Origin: Moringa oleifera
Taxonomy: Eukaryota > Streptophyta > Magnoliopsida > Brassicales > Moringaceae
Direction: 5' to 3'
DNA: 64,000 nucleotides
NCBI GenBank assembly: GCA_021397835.1
Contig: JAJFZO010000896.1
Span: 5,558,501-5,622,500, forward strand
Position 1 is the stretch's first letter, and every line of letters starts with the position of its first letter. Position numbers and translations under genes: made by a program. The notes under the pieces were generated by a model. That model saw only the letters and a program-made list of their open reading frames with translations. It was not told the origin of the DNA and did no database searches. Below are positions 42,401 through 53,200 of this stretch, piece after piece.

Positions 42401-42868
42401 CGATGTCAAGGGTTTCCTTCACATGAGGTGTCGATGACCTAGCCAGTGCGCCTAGTGAGGCTAAATGCTGGGCCTTCTGCTAATGCCTTGCGTGATAAGG
42501 GCTACCGTGGCTTGCCTCCTGTGCCCATGGTCCATGCGATAAAGCTCCTGCAGCTTGTGTACTGGGCAATCTATCGAGGGATTGCATGAGGATCTTGCTT
42601 ACGTGGGTTGCCCAAGGCTTGGTTAGGCTGCCTGTTGCAACTGAACGCTGGGCTTTTCACTTATATTGTGCCTGTTGGGGCCTACTATGGCTTGTTTGTC
42701 GTGCTCATTGTCCTCGCGATGTAGCTTCCTTGGCATGTTCGTTGGGCAGTGCATCGGGGGACTGTGACAACGTTTTTTTCTCATGGGGGGCTACCTATGG
42801 CCTAGCTTACGCACCTACTGTAATCACACATTGGGCCTTCCATCCATGCTGTACCAACTGGGGTCGTT
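39479..42868 (+). repeat. S2 satellite block C, about 19 monomers
   Basis: This is a tandem S2 array of about 181-bp monomers. It enters at the same monomer phase and from the same S1 sequence as block B (GATGGCTTGCATGGGG near 39476). It is collinear with block B but shorter: the stretch beginning near 24950 in B matches the one near 39790 in C, so C has lost monomers near its start. It leaves into S1 near 42868, before AGACACTAGCACTAGCAACG, resembling the exits of blocks A and D. Frames up to 111 codons are repeat-derived. Confidence 0.87.
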
Positions 42869-45800
42869 ACTGGGGTCCATAGACACTAGCACTAGCAACG
42901 AAATAGCCTAGTGACAACTTATGACAGTTGCTAGAGTTTGGATAGCCTAATGACTTTTGCTCGGCAGTCGCTAGTGCTAGCAAACAACTAAGCTGTTTTA
43001 TGCTGAGATGGCCGAACTATAGTAAGTGGTGCAGGTAGACGCGACGTAGGCACTAGAAGAGCCTAACGATGGCCTAAGAGTAGTAGTTGGTGGTGATAAA
43101 GCCCAACAACTGTTATGGAAAAGTAACCAGTGCTAACATACTCATGCCAGCTTTAAGAGAACACAACGACTGCCAAGCTACTACAATGAGGTAGTTACTC
43201 GTATTAACAAATGTCAACACTAGCACAAGGAGAACCCAAGGACTACCAAGCTATTGTTGTGCAGTAATTTATCATGTCGATAAACGCTAGTGCTAGCACT
43301 AACGGAGCCTAGCGATGACCCAATGATGATCATTGGCATTGGGAAGCCCCATAACTACTACTAAATAGCTATTGACATTGATGGATATCTTAACTGGGTT
43401 ACCCTCATGATGGTCATATGGCAGTTGCAGGCACAGGTAGATAAGAGAGCAAGTAGTAGAGGAGCCCAACGATGACCTAATAACCGTGGTTAGCATTAAG
43501 AAAGCCCAACTATTACTACGAGGAAGTCGTTGGTGCTAGCAAATGCTAGTGTTAGCTTTAAGGGACTACTTCGTGATAGTAGCTGTTGTTATTAAACACT
43601 AGTGCCAGCATTAGGGGGGCCAAGGGACTGCTTATTTATTGTTGTAGGGCAGTTGCAAGAGTCGGTAGACACTAATGCTAACATCAAGAGAGTTTAATAA
43701 TGACCTCATGATAGTTGTTGGCGTTAAGAGAGCCCAATGACTTTTCCTAGGTAGTCACTGACGTTGGTAGATGCCAACACCAACATTAGAGGAGGACAAC
43801 AATAACTTCGCTTTATAGGAATCATCAACTTCCATACTATTATTATGGTCTAGTTAACGATGTTGGAAGACAATGGCACCGTACTAGGAGACCCCAAGGA
43901 TTGCTTCGTTATTAATGCGAGCTAGTTGTTAGTGTCGATAGACACCAATGCTAGACACCAGGGCATCCCAGTCATGACCTAATGATAGTCGCACGCGTTG
44001 GAAGCGCTGTATAACTGCTGTTGGGCAGTCATTGACATTGGCAAACATTTACATTAGGTTGCCCTAGTGATGGCCCAATGGTGATAAATTGTTCATGGCA
44101 AAAGACCTGAGGGCATGCATTAAAGCAGCCCAACGATGGCCTAACAGCAGTAGTTGGCATAACGAGAGATCAACAACTATTGTTGATAAGTCGCTTGTGC
44201 TGATAGATGCTCGTGCTAGCTTTGGAGGAACTCAATGACTGCCTAACTACTTTTGCAGTGAAGTTACTAGTATGGGTTAACATGAGTATCAGTACTAGGG
44301 GAGCCTAATGACATTCCAGCGATAATCACTCATGCTAAAAAGCCCAAAGACTATCGTTGGATAATCACTGATGTAGGTAGATGCCAGCAACAGCACAACG
44401 GGAGCTTAGTGATGACCAGCGATAGTCATTAGCAATGCCAGACATTTTCTATAAGTATCCTAGCGATGGTGCAATAACAGTCGCTATTATAGGTAAAAGT
44501 AAGGGCAAGCACTAGAGGAGCTCAACAATGGCTTAGCAGTAACTGTCAGCATTAGGAGAGCCTAATGACTACTGTGTGGTAATCGCTAGTATGGTAAACC
44601 CTCGTGCCAGCTTTGGGTTAACCAAGTGACGTTAGTGCGAGTTGCCTAGCTACGACAATAAGGCAGTTCCTTAAGTTGGCAAACACGAGTGCCAGTAGTT
44701 AGGAATTAAAGGACCATGTAGCTATTGCTTTGGGGCAGTAGTTGGTATTAGCAAAAGCTCGCGCAAGCACTAGGGGAGCCTAATGACGACCCTCTAATGG
44801 TCACTAGCGTAGGGAGAGCCCAATGATTACAACTAGGCAGTCACTAACGTTGGTATATGCTAGTGCTCGCACTGATGGATCTCAACGATGACCAAGCGAC
44901 AATTGTTCGTGCTAGTCAAACACTCTGTTATGTTCCCCTTACGATGCCCTATGACAACCATTGGCATAGATAGTTGCGATGGTAACTACTAATCGAGCCT
45001 AACGATGGCCTAGCAATAGTGGTTGGCATTAGGAGAGCCCAACAATGGCTGCTAAAAATTCATTGGTGTTGGTCAAAGCTCGCGCTAGCTTTAGGGGAAC
45101 TTAATGACTGGCTATCTATTTATGCGATATAATTGCTAGTGTTAGCAAACACTAGTGACAGCAGTCGGAAAGCCCAGCGATGACCTGCTGATAGTCGCTA
45201 GTATTAGGAGAGCCCAATAACTGTTGTTGAGCAATCATTAACGTCGGTAGATTGCAACGCCCACACAAGAGCAGCTTAGCAATGACCTAGTGATGGTTGC
45301 TGGCGCACATAAACATTAGCACTGGGTTCTCCTAGCGATGGCCTAATGTTAGTCACTGACGCAAGTAGACACGAGAGCAAGCGCTAGACTAGCCTAGTGA
45401 TGGCTTAAAAATAGTTGTAAGGCAAGCATTAGGATAGCCTAATAACTTCTGCGGAGACGTCGCTCATATTGGCAAACACTCATGCTAGCTTTGGGGGAAC
45501 CAAACAACTGCCTAGCTTTTGTTATAGGGCGATTATAGGCGTTGGTAAACGCTAGTGCCAACACTAGGGAAACCCAAGGACTGTCCCGCTATTATTTCGA
45601 GGAAGTTACTAGTGCTGATAGATGCTAGTGCCAGCTGCCAGCATAGAAGCAGCCCAACAGTGACCCAATGATAGTCATAGGCATCAGGAGAGCCTTACAA
45701 CTCTTCTTAGTCAGCGACAATAGGAGACATCTTTACTGGGTTGCCCCTGTGATGTCCCAATGGCAGTCACTAGCACAAGAAGACACGTTGACAAGCATTA

Positions 45801-46554
45801 AAAGAGCCCAACGATAGCTTAGTAGCAGTAGTTGGCATTGGGAGAGCCCAACGACTACAACGAGTAAGTTGCTTATGCTGGCAGATGCTTAGGCTAGCTT
45901 TGAGGGAACCCGACAACTGCCTAGTTACTTCTACGGTGCAGTTACGAGTGTCAGTAAATGCTAGTGATAGCATCGAGGAGCCTAATGATGACCCCATAAT
46001 AGTGGCTAGAATTAGGAGAGGCCAACAACTACTGCTTAGTAGATGTTAATACTGGTAAACCCCAGTACGAGCACTAAGGGAGATTAGCGATGACCCGACA
46101 ACAGTCACTGGGGCTGGCAGACATCTACGCTGTGTACCCTAGCGATGGCCTAACGATAGTTGCTAGTGTAAGTAAACGTGAGGACAAACATAAAGGGACA
46201 TTAACGATGACCTAACAGCAGTAGTCAGCGTTAGGAGAGCCCAACGACTACAGTGAGGTAGCCGTAGTAACAAGGCAGTTATTGCTATTGATAGACACTA
46301 GGGCCTGCACTAATGAAACCTAAGGACTACGCTGCTGTTACTGCAGTATAGTTCCTAGTGTCAATAGATGCTAGTGCTAGCATTAGCACTAGAGGAGCCA
46401 AGTGATGACCCTATGATGGTTGCTAGCATAAGAAGAGCCCAATGACTGCAACTAGTAGATGCGAGTGCAAGCACTAAGGGATCTTAGCGACAACCCAACG
46501 GCAGTCATTTGGCCAAGTTGACATTTGTGCTAAGTTCCCTCAACGATGGCCCGA
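42869..46554 (+). repeat. S1 satellite block between S2 block C and the plastid insert
   Basis: These are S1 units with no gene. From about 44280 the sequence is collinear with 58950-61256. For example, TGCGAGTTGCCTAGCTACGA near 44637 matches TGCGAGTTGCCTAGCTACTA near 59372. The variant marker GGAATCATCAACTTCC stands at 43818. The block is broken after CAACGATGGCCCGA (ending about 46554) by plastid DNA. The S1 unit resumes at 47242. Confidence 0.83.
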
Positions 46555-46669
46555 GATACAATTCTCAATTAACAAGGGTAAAACGTAATATCTGTTTATG
46601 TAGCTATTGGTCAAAAAGCATCTTCTGTGGCTCAGGTAGTGACCACTTTCCAGGAAAAAGGGGCCATGG
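46555..46669 (+). pseudogene. atpA: atpA fragment (plastid ATP synthase CF1 alpha subunit), internal
   Basis: Read from 46555 in frame, this gives DTILN, then a stop, then QG, a stop, [20 protein letters not shown] and [10 protein letters not shown] recognise this as the stretch just after the Walker A loop of the plastid ATP synthase alpha subunit, about 38 of the roughly 500 residues. The intact protein forms the alpha3beta3 head on the stromal face of the thylakoid. Two in-frame stops are present: TAA at 46570-46572 where Gln is expected (a C-to-T change of CAA) and TAA at 46579-46581 where Lys is usual. A Cys usual in this stretch reads Ser. The match ends at the ATG of GAM (46666-46668), where psaJ leader sequence begins. 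No start, promoter or catalytic loop is included, so it cannot be functional. Confidence 0.9.
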
Positions 46670-46829
46670 GTTGAATCAAGAAAGAGGATTTAAAATGCGA
46701 GATCTAAAAACATATCTTTTCGTAGCATCGATACTAAGTACTTTATGGTTCGGTTCTTTATGAGGTTTATTGATAGAGATTAATCGTTTATTTCCGGATG
46801 CATTATCAATTCCCCTTTTTTTCATTTTC
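46670..46829 (+). pseudogene. psaJ: psaJ pseudogene with short leader (photosystem I subunit IX)
   Basis: The start ATG is at 46695, preceded by AAGAAAGAGGATTTAAA, which resembles the plastid psaJ leader. The frame reads MRDLKTYLFVASILSTLWFG then SL, a stop (TGA, 46761-46763), then GLLIEINRLFPDAL. PsaJ is a one-helix thylakoid protein of about 42-44 residues in photosystem I. About 36 codons remain recognisable, and the transmembrane stretch is visible. The stop replaces the Ala codon after SL and needs two base changes from GCA. Residues 9, 12 and 13 (F, S, I) also differ from the usual S, P, V. The C-terminal codons are lost where the sequence changes to ycf1 within a T-rich run at about 46812-46832. 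In the nucleus, without plastid signals and with this stop, it is a dead copy. Confidence 0.94.
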
Positions 46830-47241
46830 ATTAAAATTTAAAAGAAGTAATTTGCTTGGTACCATCCACGGTTTAATCTTATATGCATTATACAGTAAGA
46901 CAAATTCTGAAAAAACCCAAAGTTATAGATTTGATTTAGGACGACTTAGTATTTCTTCATTCATTCCCATCCAATCAAAAAAGTTTCTTTTTTGATTGGA
47001 TGATTTGATTTCTTGATCTTGATGAGTTATGAAATAAAAAAGACATTTTTATAAATTTTATCAATTATTTTATAATTATTAACTCCAGTCTTAATATTTT
47101 TAATACTCTTGGTATCGATTTCGTCCCAGGACTCAATATTAACCTTTTTTCTAAGACAAAAGTTGAAAATTCTCTAATCCAAATATTTTCTAGCAGGAAT
47201 TTTCTCTTTATCCATAATAAAATCTTCTCTTAGATAATTAT
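46812..47241 (-). pseudogene. ycf1: ycf1 (TIC214) fragment, internal
   Basis: On the minus strand from about 47241 the frame gives NYLREDFIMDKEKIPARKYL, then D, a stop, RIFNFCLRKKVNIESW and NNYKIIDKI. After a one-base loss it continues [36 protein letters not shown] and [10 protein letters not shown] recognise these as characteristic blocks of plastid ycf1, whose huge protein is a subunit of the chloroplast inner-envelope import complex. About 143 codons remain of well over 1500. Breaks seen are TAG at 47174-47176 where Trp is usual (TGG to TAG), one base missing in the T run near 47045-47050, and TAA at 46923-46925 where Glu is expected in the block before LWVFSEF. Both ends are internal to the gene. 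The left end overlaps psaJ-like sequence by microhomology. Grass plastomes lack an intact ycf1, so the source was probably not a grass. Confidence 0.92.
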
Positions 47242-50200
47242 TGTAGGTAGATATGATTGTAAGCACAAAACAAGCCCAATAGCAGCCTAGCAACAATAGT
47301 TGATGTATGAAGAGCCTAACGAAGACTACGGGGGATTTGCTAATGCAGACAGACGCTCGCACGAGCTTTGGGGGAACTTAACGTCTACCCAACTATTTTT
47401 GTGACACAGTTGCTAGTGTTAGTAAATGCTAATGCCAGCATCAAGGGAGCCCCATAATGATCCCATGATAGTCACTAACATTAAGAGAGCACAACAACTG
47501 CTATTGGGCAATTACTAACACTGGTAGATGGCAGCATGACCACTAGAGCAACTTGGTAATGACCTAGCAATAGTCACTGGAGCTGGCAGACATTAGCACT
47601 TGGTTCTCCTAGCGAACACCCAACAATTATCGCTGGTACAAGTAGACATGAAGGCAAGCACTAAGAGGGTCGAACAATGGCCTAACAGAAGTAATAAGCA
47701 CTAAGAGAGCCTAAGAACTTCTGTAGGCATATCGTTGGTGTAAACAGACATTTGCATCAGCTTTAGGGGAACCTAGTAGCAAGTCACCCACTTATTGTTA
47801 TAGGGTAGTTATAAGTGTTCGTAGACACTGGCACTAACAATAAAGGAACCTAAGGACTGCTAGCCATTATTGTGGGGTAGTTGCTAGTGTCAGTACGTGG
47901 TAGTGCTAACACCAAAGGAGCTCAACAATAACCTAATTATAATCATTGGGAGAGCCCAATGACTACTGCTTGGCGATCGTTAATGCTGGTAAATGGCAGT
48001 GTAAGCATCAAGGGAGCTCAACGATGACCCAGCGATAGTCACTAACACTACTAAACATCAACACTAGGTTACCCCAGCAATGGCCCAATGGTATTCGTTG
48101 GCACTGGTAGACGTGAGGGTAAGAATTAAAGGAGTTGAATGATGGCCTAGCAGTAGATTTTGGCATTAGGAGAGCCCAACAGCTACTATAGAAAAGTTAC
48201 TAGCATTGGTAAATGCTTCCATCAGCTTTGGGGAAACCCAAGATTGCCCAACTTCTGTTGTGATGCAGTCGCTAGTGTTCGTTGATGTCGATGTCAGCAC
48301 TTGGGGAGTTGTGGCACTTCCTAACAATTGCTGCGGCTAAGTTGCTAGTATCAAATAAATGCTAGTACTAACAATAGAGGAGCCTAGTTATGACCCCATG
48401 ATAGTCGCTCACATTAGGAGAGCCCAACGACAACTTTTGGGTAGTCTTTAGCACTTGTACAAACTCGTACAAGCACTAGAGGAGCTCGCAGTGATGACTT
48501 AATGATAGTCACAAGCATTGGGAGCGCCCCACCATTGTTGCTAGTTGGTCGTTAGCCATGGCAAACATCTACATAGGGTTCCCTCAACAATGGTCTAGCG
48601 GTAATCACGAGCAAAGGTAGATGTGAAGGCAAGCACTAAAGGAGCCCAACGATGACCAAAAAGGTTTAGTGGATATTAAAAGAGCCCAACGACTACTGCA
48701 AGGAAGTTGCTAGTGCTGGCAAGTGCTATCACCAACTATGGTGGAACCCAACGACTACCTAGCTTATATTACAGGGTAGTAGCTGGTGTTTTTAAATGCC
48801 AATGCTTGTACTAAGGGAACCCAAGGATTGCCCCGCTATTACTACAGGGCAGTTGCGAGTGTCGAAAAACACCAATTTTGGCATTGGAGGAGCCCAACGA
48901 TGACCCCATTATAGTCGCTGGCATTGGCAAAGCCCAACGATTGCAATTGGGCAGTCGTTGATGTTGGTTACGACTGATCCTGATGCTAAACGAGCTTAGT
49001 GATGACCCAATAATAGTTGTTGGTGCTAGCAGACATATGCGCTTAGTTCCTCAACAATGGCCTAATGAAGGTCGCTGGCACAGGTAAATGTGAGGGCAAG
49101 CACTAAAAAAGCCCAATGATGGCGTAATAGCAATAATTGGCATTTGCAGAGCCTAACAATTTTTTTGAGATAATTGTTGGAGCTGGCTAATGTTAGCGTC
49201 AATTTTGGATGAACCCAATGATTACCCACCTACTGTTGCTGTGAGGTAGTTTTTGGTGTTGGCAGACGCTGGCACTAGCACTGAAAGAACCCAATAATTG
49301 CCTAGTTATTGCTACAGGGCAGTTGCTTGTGTTGCTACACAATAGTACCAATAGTGGAAGAGCCCAATGGTGGCCTTGCAGTAGTAATTGGCATTAGGAG
49401 AGACCAACGACTGTTATGAGGAAGTCCTAAGTGCTAGCAAACACTAGCAACAACATTGAAGGAACCCAATGACTACCCTGCTACAACTTCAAGATGGTTA
49501 TTGGCGCTGTTAAATGCTAGTGCCAGCTTCAATGGAGCCTAGAGACAATCCCACAACTATTATAGTGTTATGAAAGCCCAACAACTATTACTAGGCAATC
49601 ACTAGTGCTGTTTGAGGCCAACACTGTAATAGAGGAGCTCAACAATAATGACCTAATGATAATTGCAGGCATTAGGAGAGCCTTGCGACTACTGTTGGAC
49701 AATTGCTAGCACTAGCAAACATCTGCACTAGGTTCCCCCAACCATGGCCAATGCACAGTCACAGGCAAAGCTAAACGCGAGGGCAAGCGTTAGAGGAGCC
49801 AAACAATGGTCTAAAAGCTGTAGTGGGTATTGAAAGAGCCTAACAACTAGTGCGAGGAAGTTGCTGGTGTTGGTAGACGCTCGACTAGCTTTAAGGGAAC
49901 CTAACTACTGCCTCGCTATTATTGTAGGGCAGTTACAAATGTTAGTAGATGCTTATATGAGCATTGAGAGAGCCTAAGAATGACCCCACGATAGTTGCTA
50001 GCATTTTGATAGCCCAATGACTACTGTTGGGTAGTCGTTGGCACTGCTAGAGGCAAGTGCCATCACCTGGGGAGCTCTATGATAACCTATTAGTTAGCAT
50101 CAGGAGAGCCTAACGATTTTTGCACAAAAGTCGCTTGTGCCAATAGACGCTATTGCCAACTTTAAGGGAACCCAATGACTGCTCAACAACTTTTACAGGA

Positions 50201-53200
50201 CAGTTACTAGTGTTGATAAACACGAGTGCCTGCATTTGGAGAACCTTAAAACTGCCTAACAATTGCTATGGGGTAGTTGCTAGTGTCAGTAGACACTAGT
50301 GCTAGCATTGAAGGAGCCTAGCGACATCCCTATGATAGTTGCTAGCATTAAGAAAGCCCAATGATTGTTGCTCGGGAGTGTCTCACGTTGTTTAAGGCTA
50401 GCACCGCACTATGGGAGCTCAATGATGACTCAGTGATAATCGTTGGCGTTGGGAGACATCTACGTTGGGCTCCCACAGCGATCACTCACCAACTATCACT
50501 TATGCAGGTAGATGAGTCCAACAATGGCGTAGTTGTAGTAGTTGGCATGGGGAAAGCACAACGACTGCTGCATGGAAGTCCTTCGTGTTAGAAGATGTCG
50601 ACTCTAGAGCAAGAGGAACCTAGATACTGCGTAGCTATCACTACAAGGCAGTTGCTGGTGTCAGTAGATGTTACTACCAACACTAAGGGAATCTTACAGT
50701 GACCTAATAATGGTTCTATCATTGGGAGAGCCTAATGACTATTGCTAGGCAATTACTCGCGTTAGGGCTCTTGTATTTAGAGAATCTTAAAACTACCTAA
50801 CTATTACTACAAGGTAATTGCTAGTGTCGTTAGACACTAGAGCTAGCATTGAGGGAGCCTGATGACGTCCCTATAATAGTTGCTAGCATTAAAAAAGTGC
50901 AACAACTACTACTAGTAAGTGTCTTGTGTTGTTTAAGGCTAATGCAGCACTAATGGAGCTCAGCGATGACCCAGCGACAATCGTTGGCACTAAGAGACAT
51001 CTACATTGGGCTCCCCCAACGATAACCCGACAACAGTCGCTAATGTAGGTACAAGAGTCCAACAATGGCACAATGGCAGTAGTTGGTGTAGGGAAAGCAT
51101 AATGACTACTACGAGTAAGCCTTTAGTGCTGGCAAATGCTAACGTTAGCACAAGGGGAACCAATGTATTACCTAGCTATTGTTGTAAGGTAGTTGCTAGT
51201 GTCTATGGATGCTACTGCCAACACTATGGAAATCCTTTAATGACCTAATAATGGTCGCTAGCATTGGGAAAGCCCAACAACTATTGCTAAGCCGTCACTA
51301 GTGCTAGGAAAGCTTAGTGATGACCTAACGGTAATCACTAGCGCTAGTAGATATTAGTGCTGTGGTTTTCCCTAACAATAGCACAACGATAGTAATTGGT
51401 GTAGGTAGGCATGAGGGTAAGCACTAAAGGAACTCAATGATTGCTTAATAAGAGTAGAAAGCGCTAAAAGAGCCCAACGACTAATGCAAGGCAATCGCTA
51501 ATGCTAGTAGATGCTCACGTAAGCTTTGGGGGAACCCAATGACTGCCTAGCTACAGTAGTGAAGCAGTTGTTGGTGCTAGTAGACATAATTGCCAATACA
51601 TGAGGAATCTAGAGACTGCCTAGCTATCACTAAACGGTAAGTGCTAGTGTCAATAGACACTAATGCTAGTAAGTGACAAGCCTTACAATGACCCATGATA
51701 GCCATTGACGTTGGGAGAGCCCAACAGCTGGTGCTAGGCAGTCATAGGTATTGGTAGAGGCTAGTGATAGCAATAGAGGAGCTCAGTGATGATCTAGCGA
51801 TAGCTGTTAATGTTGCTAGACATCTACGATAGGATCTCCTAGTGATGGCCATGTTATAGTCACTGCACAAGTAAACACGAGGCAAAAGTACTACAAGGAT
51901 CCAATAACGGCCTAGGCCTAGTAGTATAGTTGGCATTAGGGAAGCCCAACGATGACTATAAAGAAGTCAATGGTGCTAGTACACCTCGTGCCAACTTTAG
52001 GGGAACCCTAGAACTGCCTAGCTATTGCTAAAGGGCAGTTGTCGGTGTTCTTAGATGTTGATGGTAGCACTAAGAGAACTCGAGGACTACCCAGCAATTA
52101 TTGTGGGGCAATTACTAGTGTTGATAGATGCTTATGCTATACCAAGGGAGCTCTATGACAACCCCATGGCTGTCCCTAGCATTTAGAGAGCCCAACAATT
52201 ACCATTAAGTGGTCATTGGCACTAGTAGACGCTAGTGGCTGCACTAAGGGAGCATAGCGATAGTCACTAACAAGGCCTACATCTGTATTGGATTGCCCTT
52301 ATGATGGCCCAATAGTAATCATCAGCATAGGTAAACATGGGGACAAGCATTATAGGAGCCTAACGTTAGCCTAGCGTTAGTAGTTGGCATTAGGAAAGCC
52401 CAAAGATTGATTTGGGGAAGTGCTTAGTGTAGGTAGATGCTAGTGCTAGGTTTAGTGAGACCCAATGACTGCCCAGCTACTTTTGCGGTGTAGTTATTGG
52501 TGTTATAGATGCTAAAGCCAACACCAAAGAAGTCTAATGACGACCCTGTGGCAGTCGGTGGCATTAGGAATGCCCAATGACTACTGTAAGGCAATCATTG
52601 ACGCTAGTAGATGTCAAAGCCAACACTAAGGGAGCTTAGTGATGTCCCAATAATTGTTATTGACATTGGTAGATGTTATTACAAGTACTAAAGAAGCTTA
52701 ATTATGGCCTAGCTATAGTAGTTAGCATTAGGAATGCCTAATGATAGCTACGTGGTAGTCGCTGATGCTGGCAGACGTTTACGCCAACTTTGAGGGAACC
52801 TAACAACTACTTGGCTACTGCTACAAGGCAATTGCGGGTGTTAACAGATGCTAATCCTAGCACTAGGGAAACTTAGGGATAGCGTAGCTATAGCAACGGG
52901 ATAGTTATTGGTATCAATAGACGCTAGCAATAGTGTCAACGTAGCCCAACAATGACTTCGTGATGATTGCTAGCATTAGGAGAGCCCAATGACGACAGTT
53001 AGGTAATTATAGATATTAGTAAATGCTAGCACTAACACTAGGAGAGCCCAGTGAAGACCAAACAGCAGTCACTAGGCTAGTAGGCATCAGTGATGGGTTC
53101 CCTGCAATGGCCTAGTGGTTATTATTGGCATAGGGAGATGCGATGGTAAGCACTAGAGGAGTGCAACGACAGCTACATGGAAGTCATGAGGAACTATTAG

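Larger units (their letters stand above)
46555..47241. other. Chimeric plastid DNA insert in nuclear satellite (NUPT-like)
   Basis: About 687 bp that is clearly not S1 or S2 interrupts one S1 unit. It is visibly AT-rich. Three plastid pieces lie end to end: an internal atpA piece (+), the psaJ leader and coding sequence (+), and an internal ycf1 piece (-). In land-plant plastid genomes these genes lie far apart, so the insert was assembled from separate fragments before or during integration. Every reading frame is broken. The paralogous uninterrupted S1 sites near 61257-61272 and 11877-11893 show that about 15 bp of S1 were replaced. No flanking direct repeat is seen, which fits end-joining repair better than transposition. 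Passage through the mitochondrial genome cannot be excluded. Confidence 0.92.

Noticed and set aside
46509..46763. 84-codon open frame ending in psaJ sequence
   Set aside because: It starts in S1, crosses the atpA piece out of its true frame, and only enters the psaJ frame at 46695, ending at the premature stop. It is an accident of the insertion.
46670..46829. psaJ as a working gene
   Set aside because: It has an in-frame TGA at codon 23, a lost C-terminus and no complete plastid context.
46798..46995. 65-codon plus-strand open frame in the plastid insert
   Set aside because: It is antisense to the ycf1 fragment; the homology is on the minus strand.
46555..47241. Chloroplast or mitochondrial genome identity for the whole window
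   Set aside because: Only about 0.7 kb is plastid-like and it is scrambled and decayed. The rest is long tandem satellite, which organelle genomes do not carry on this scale.
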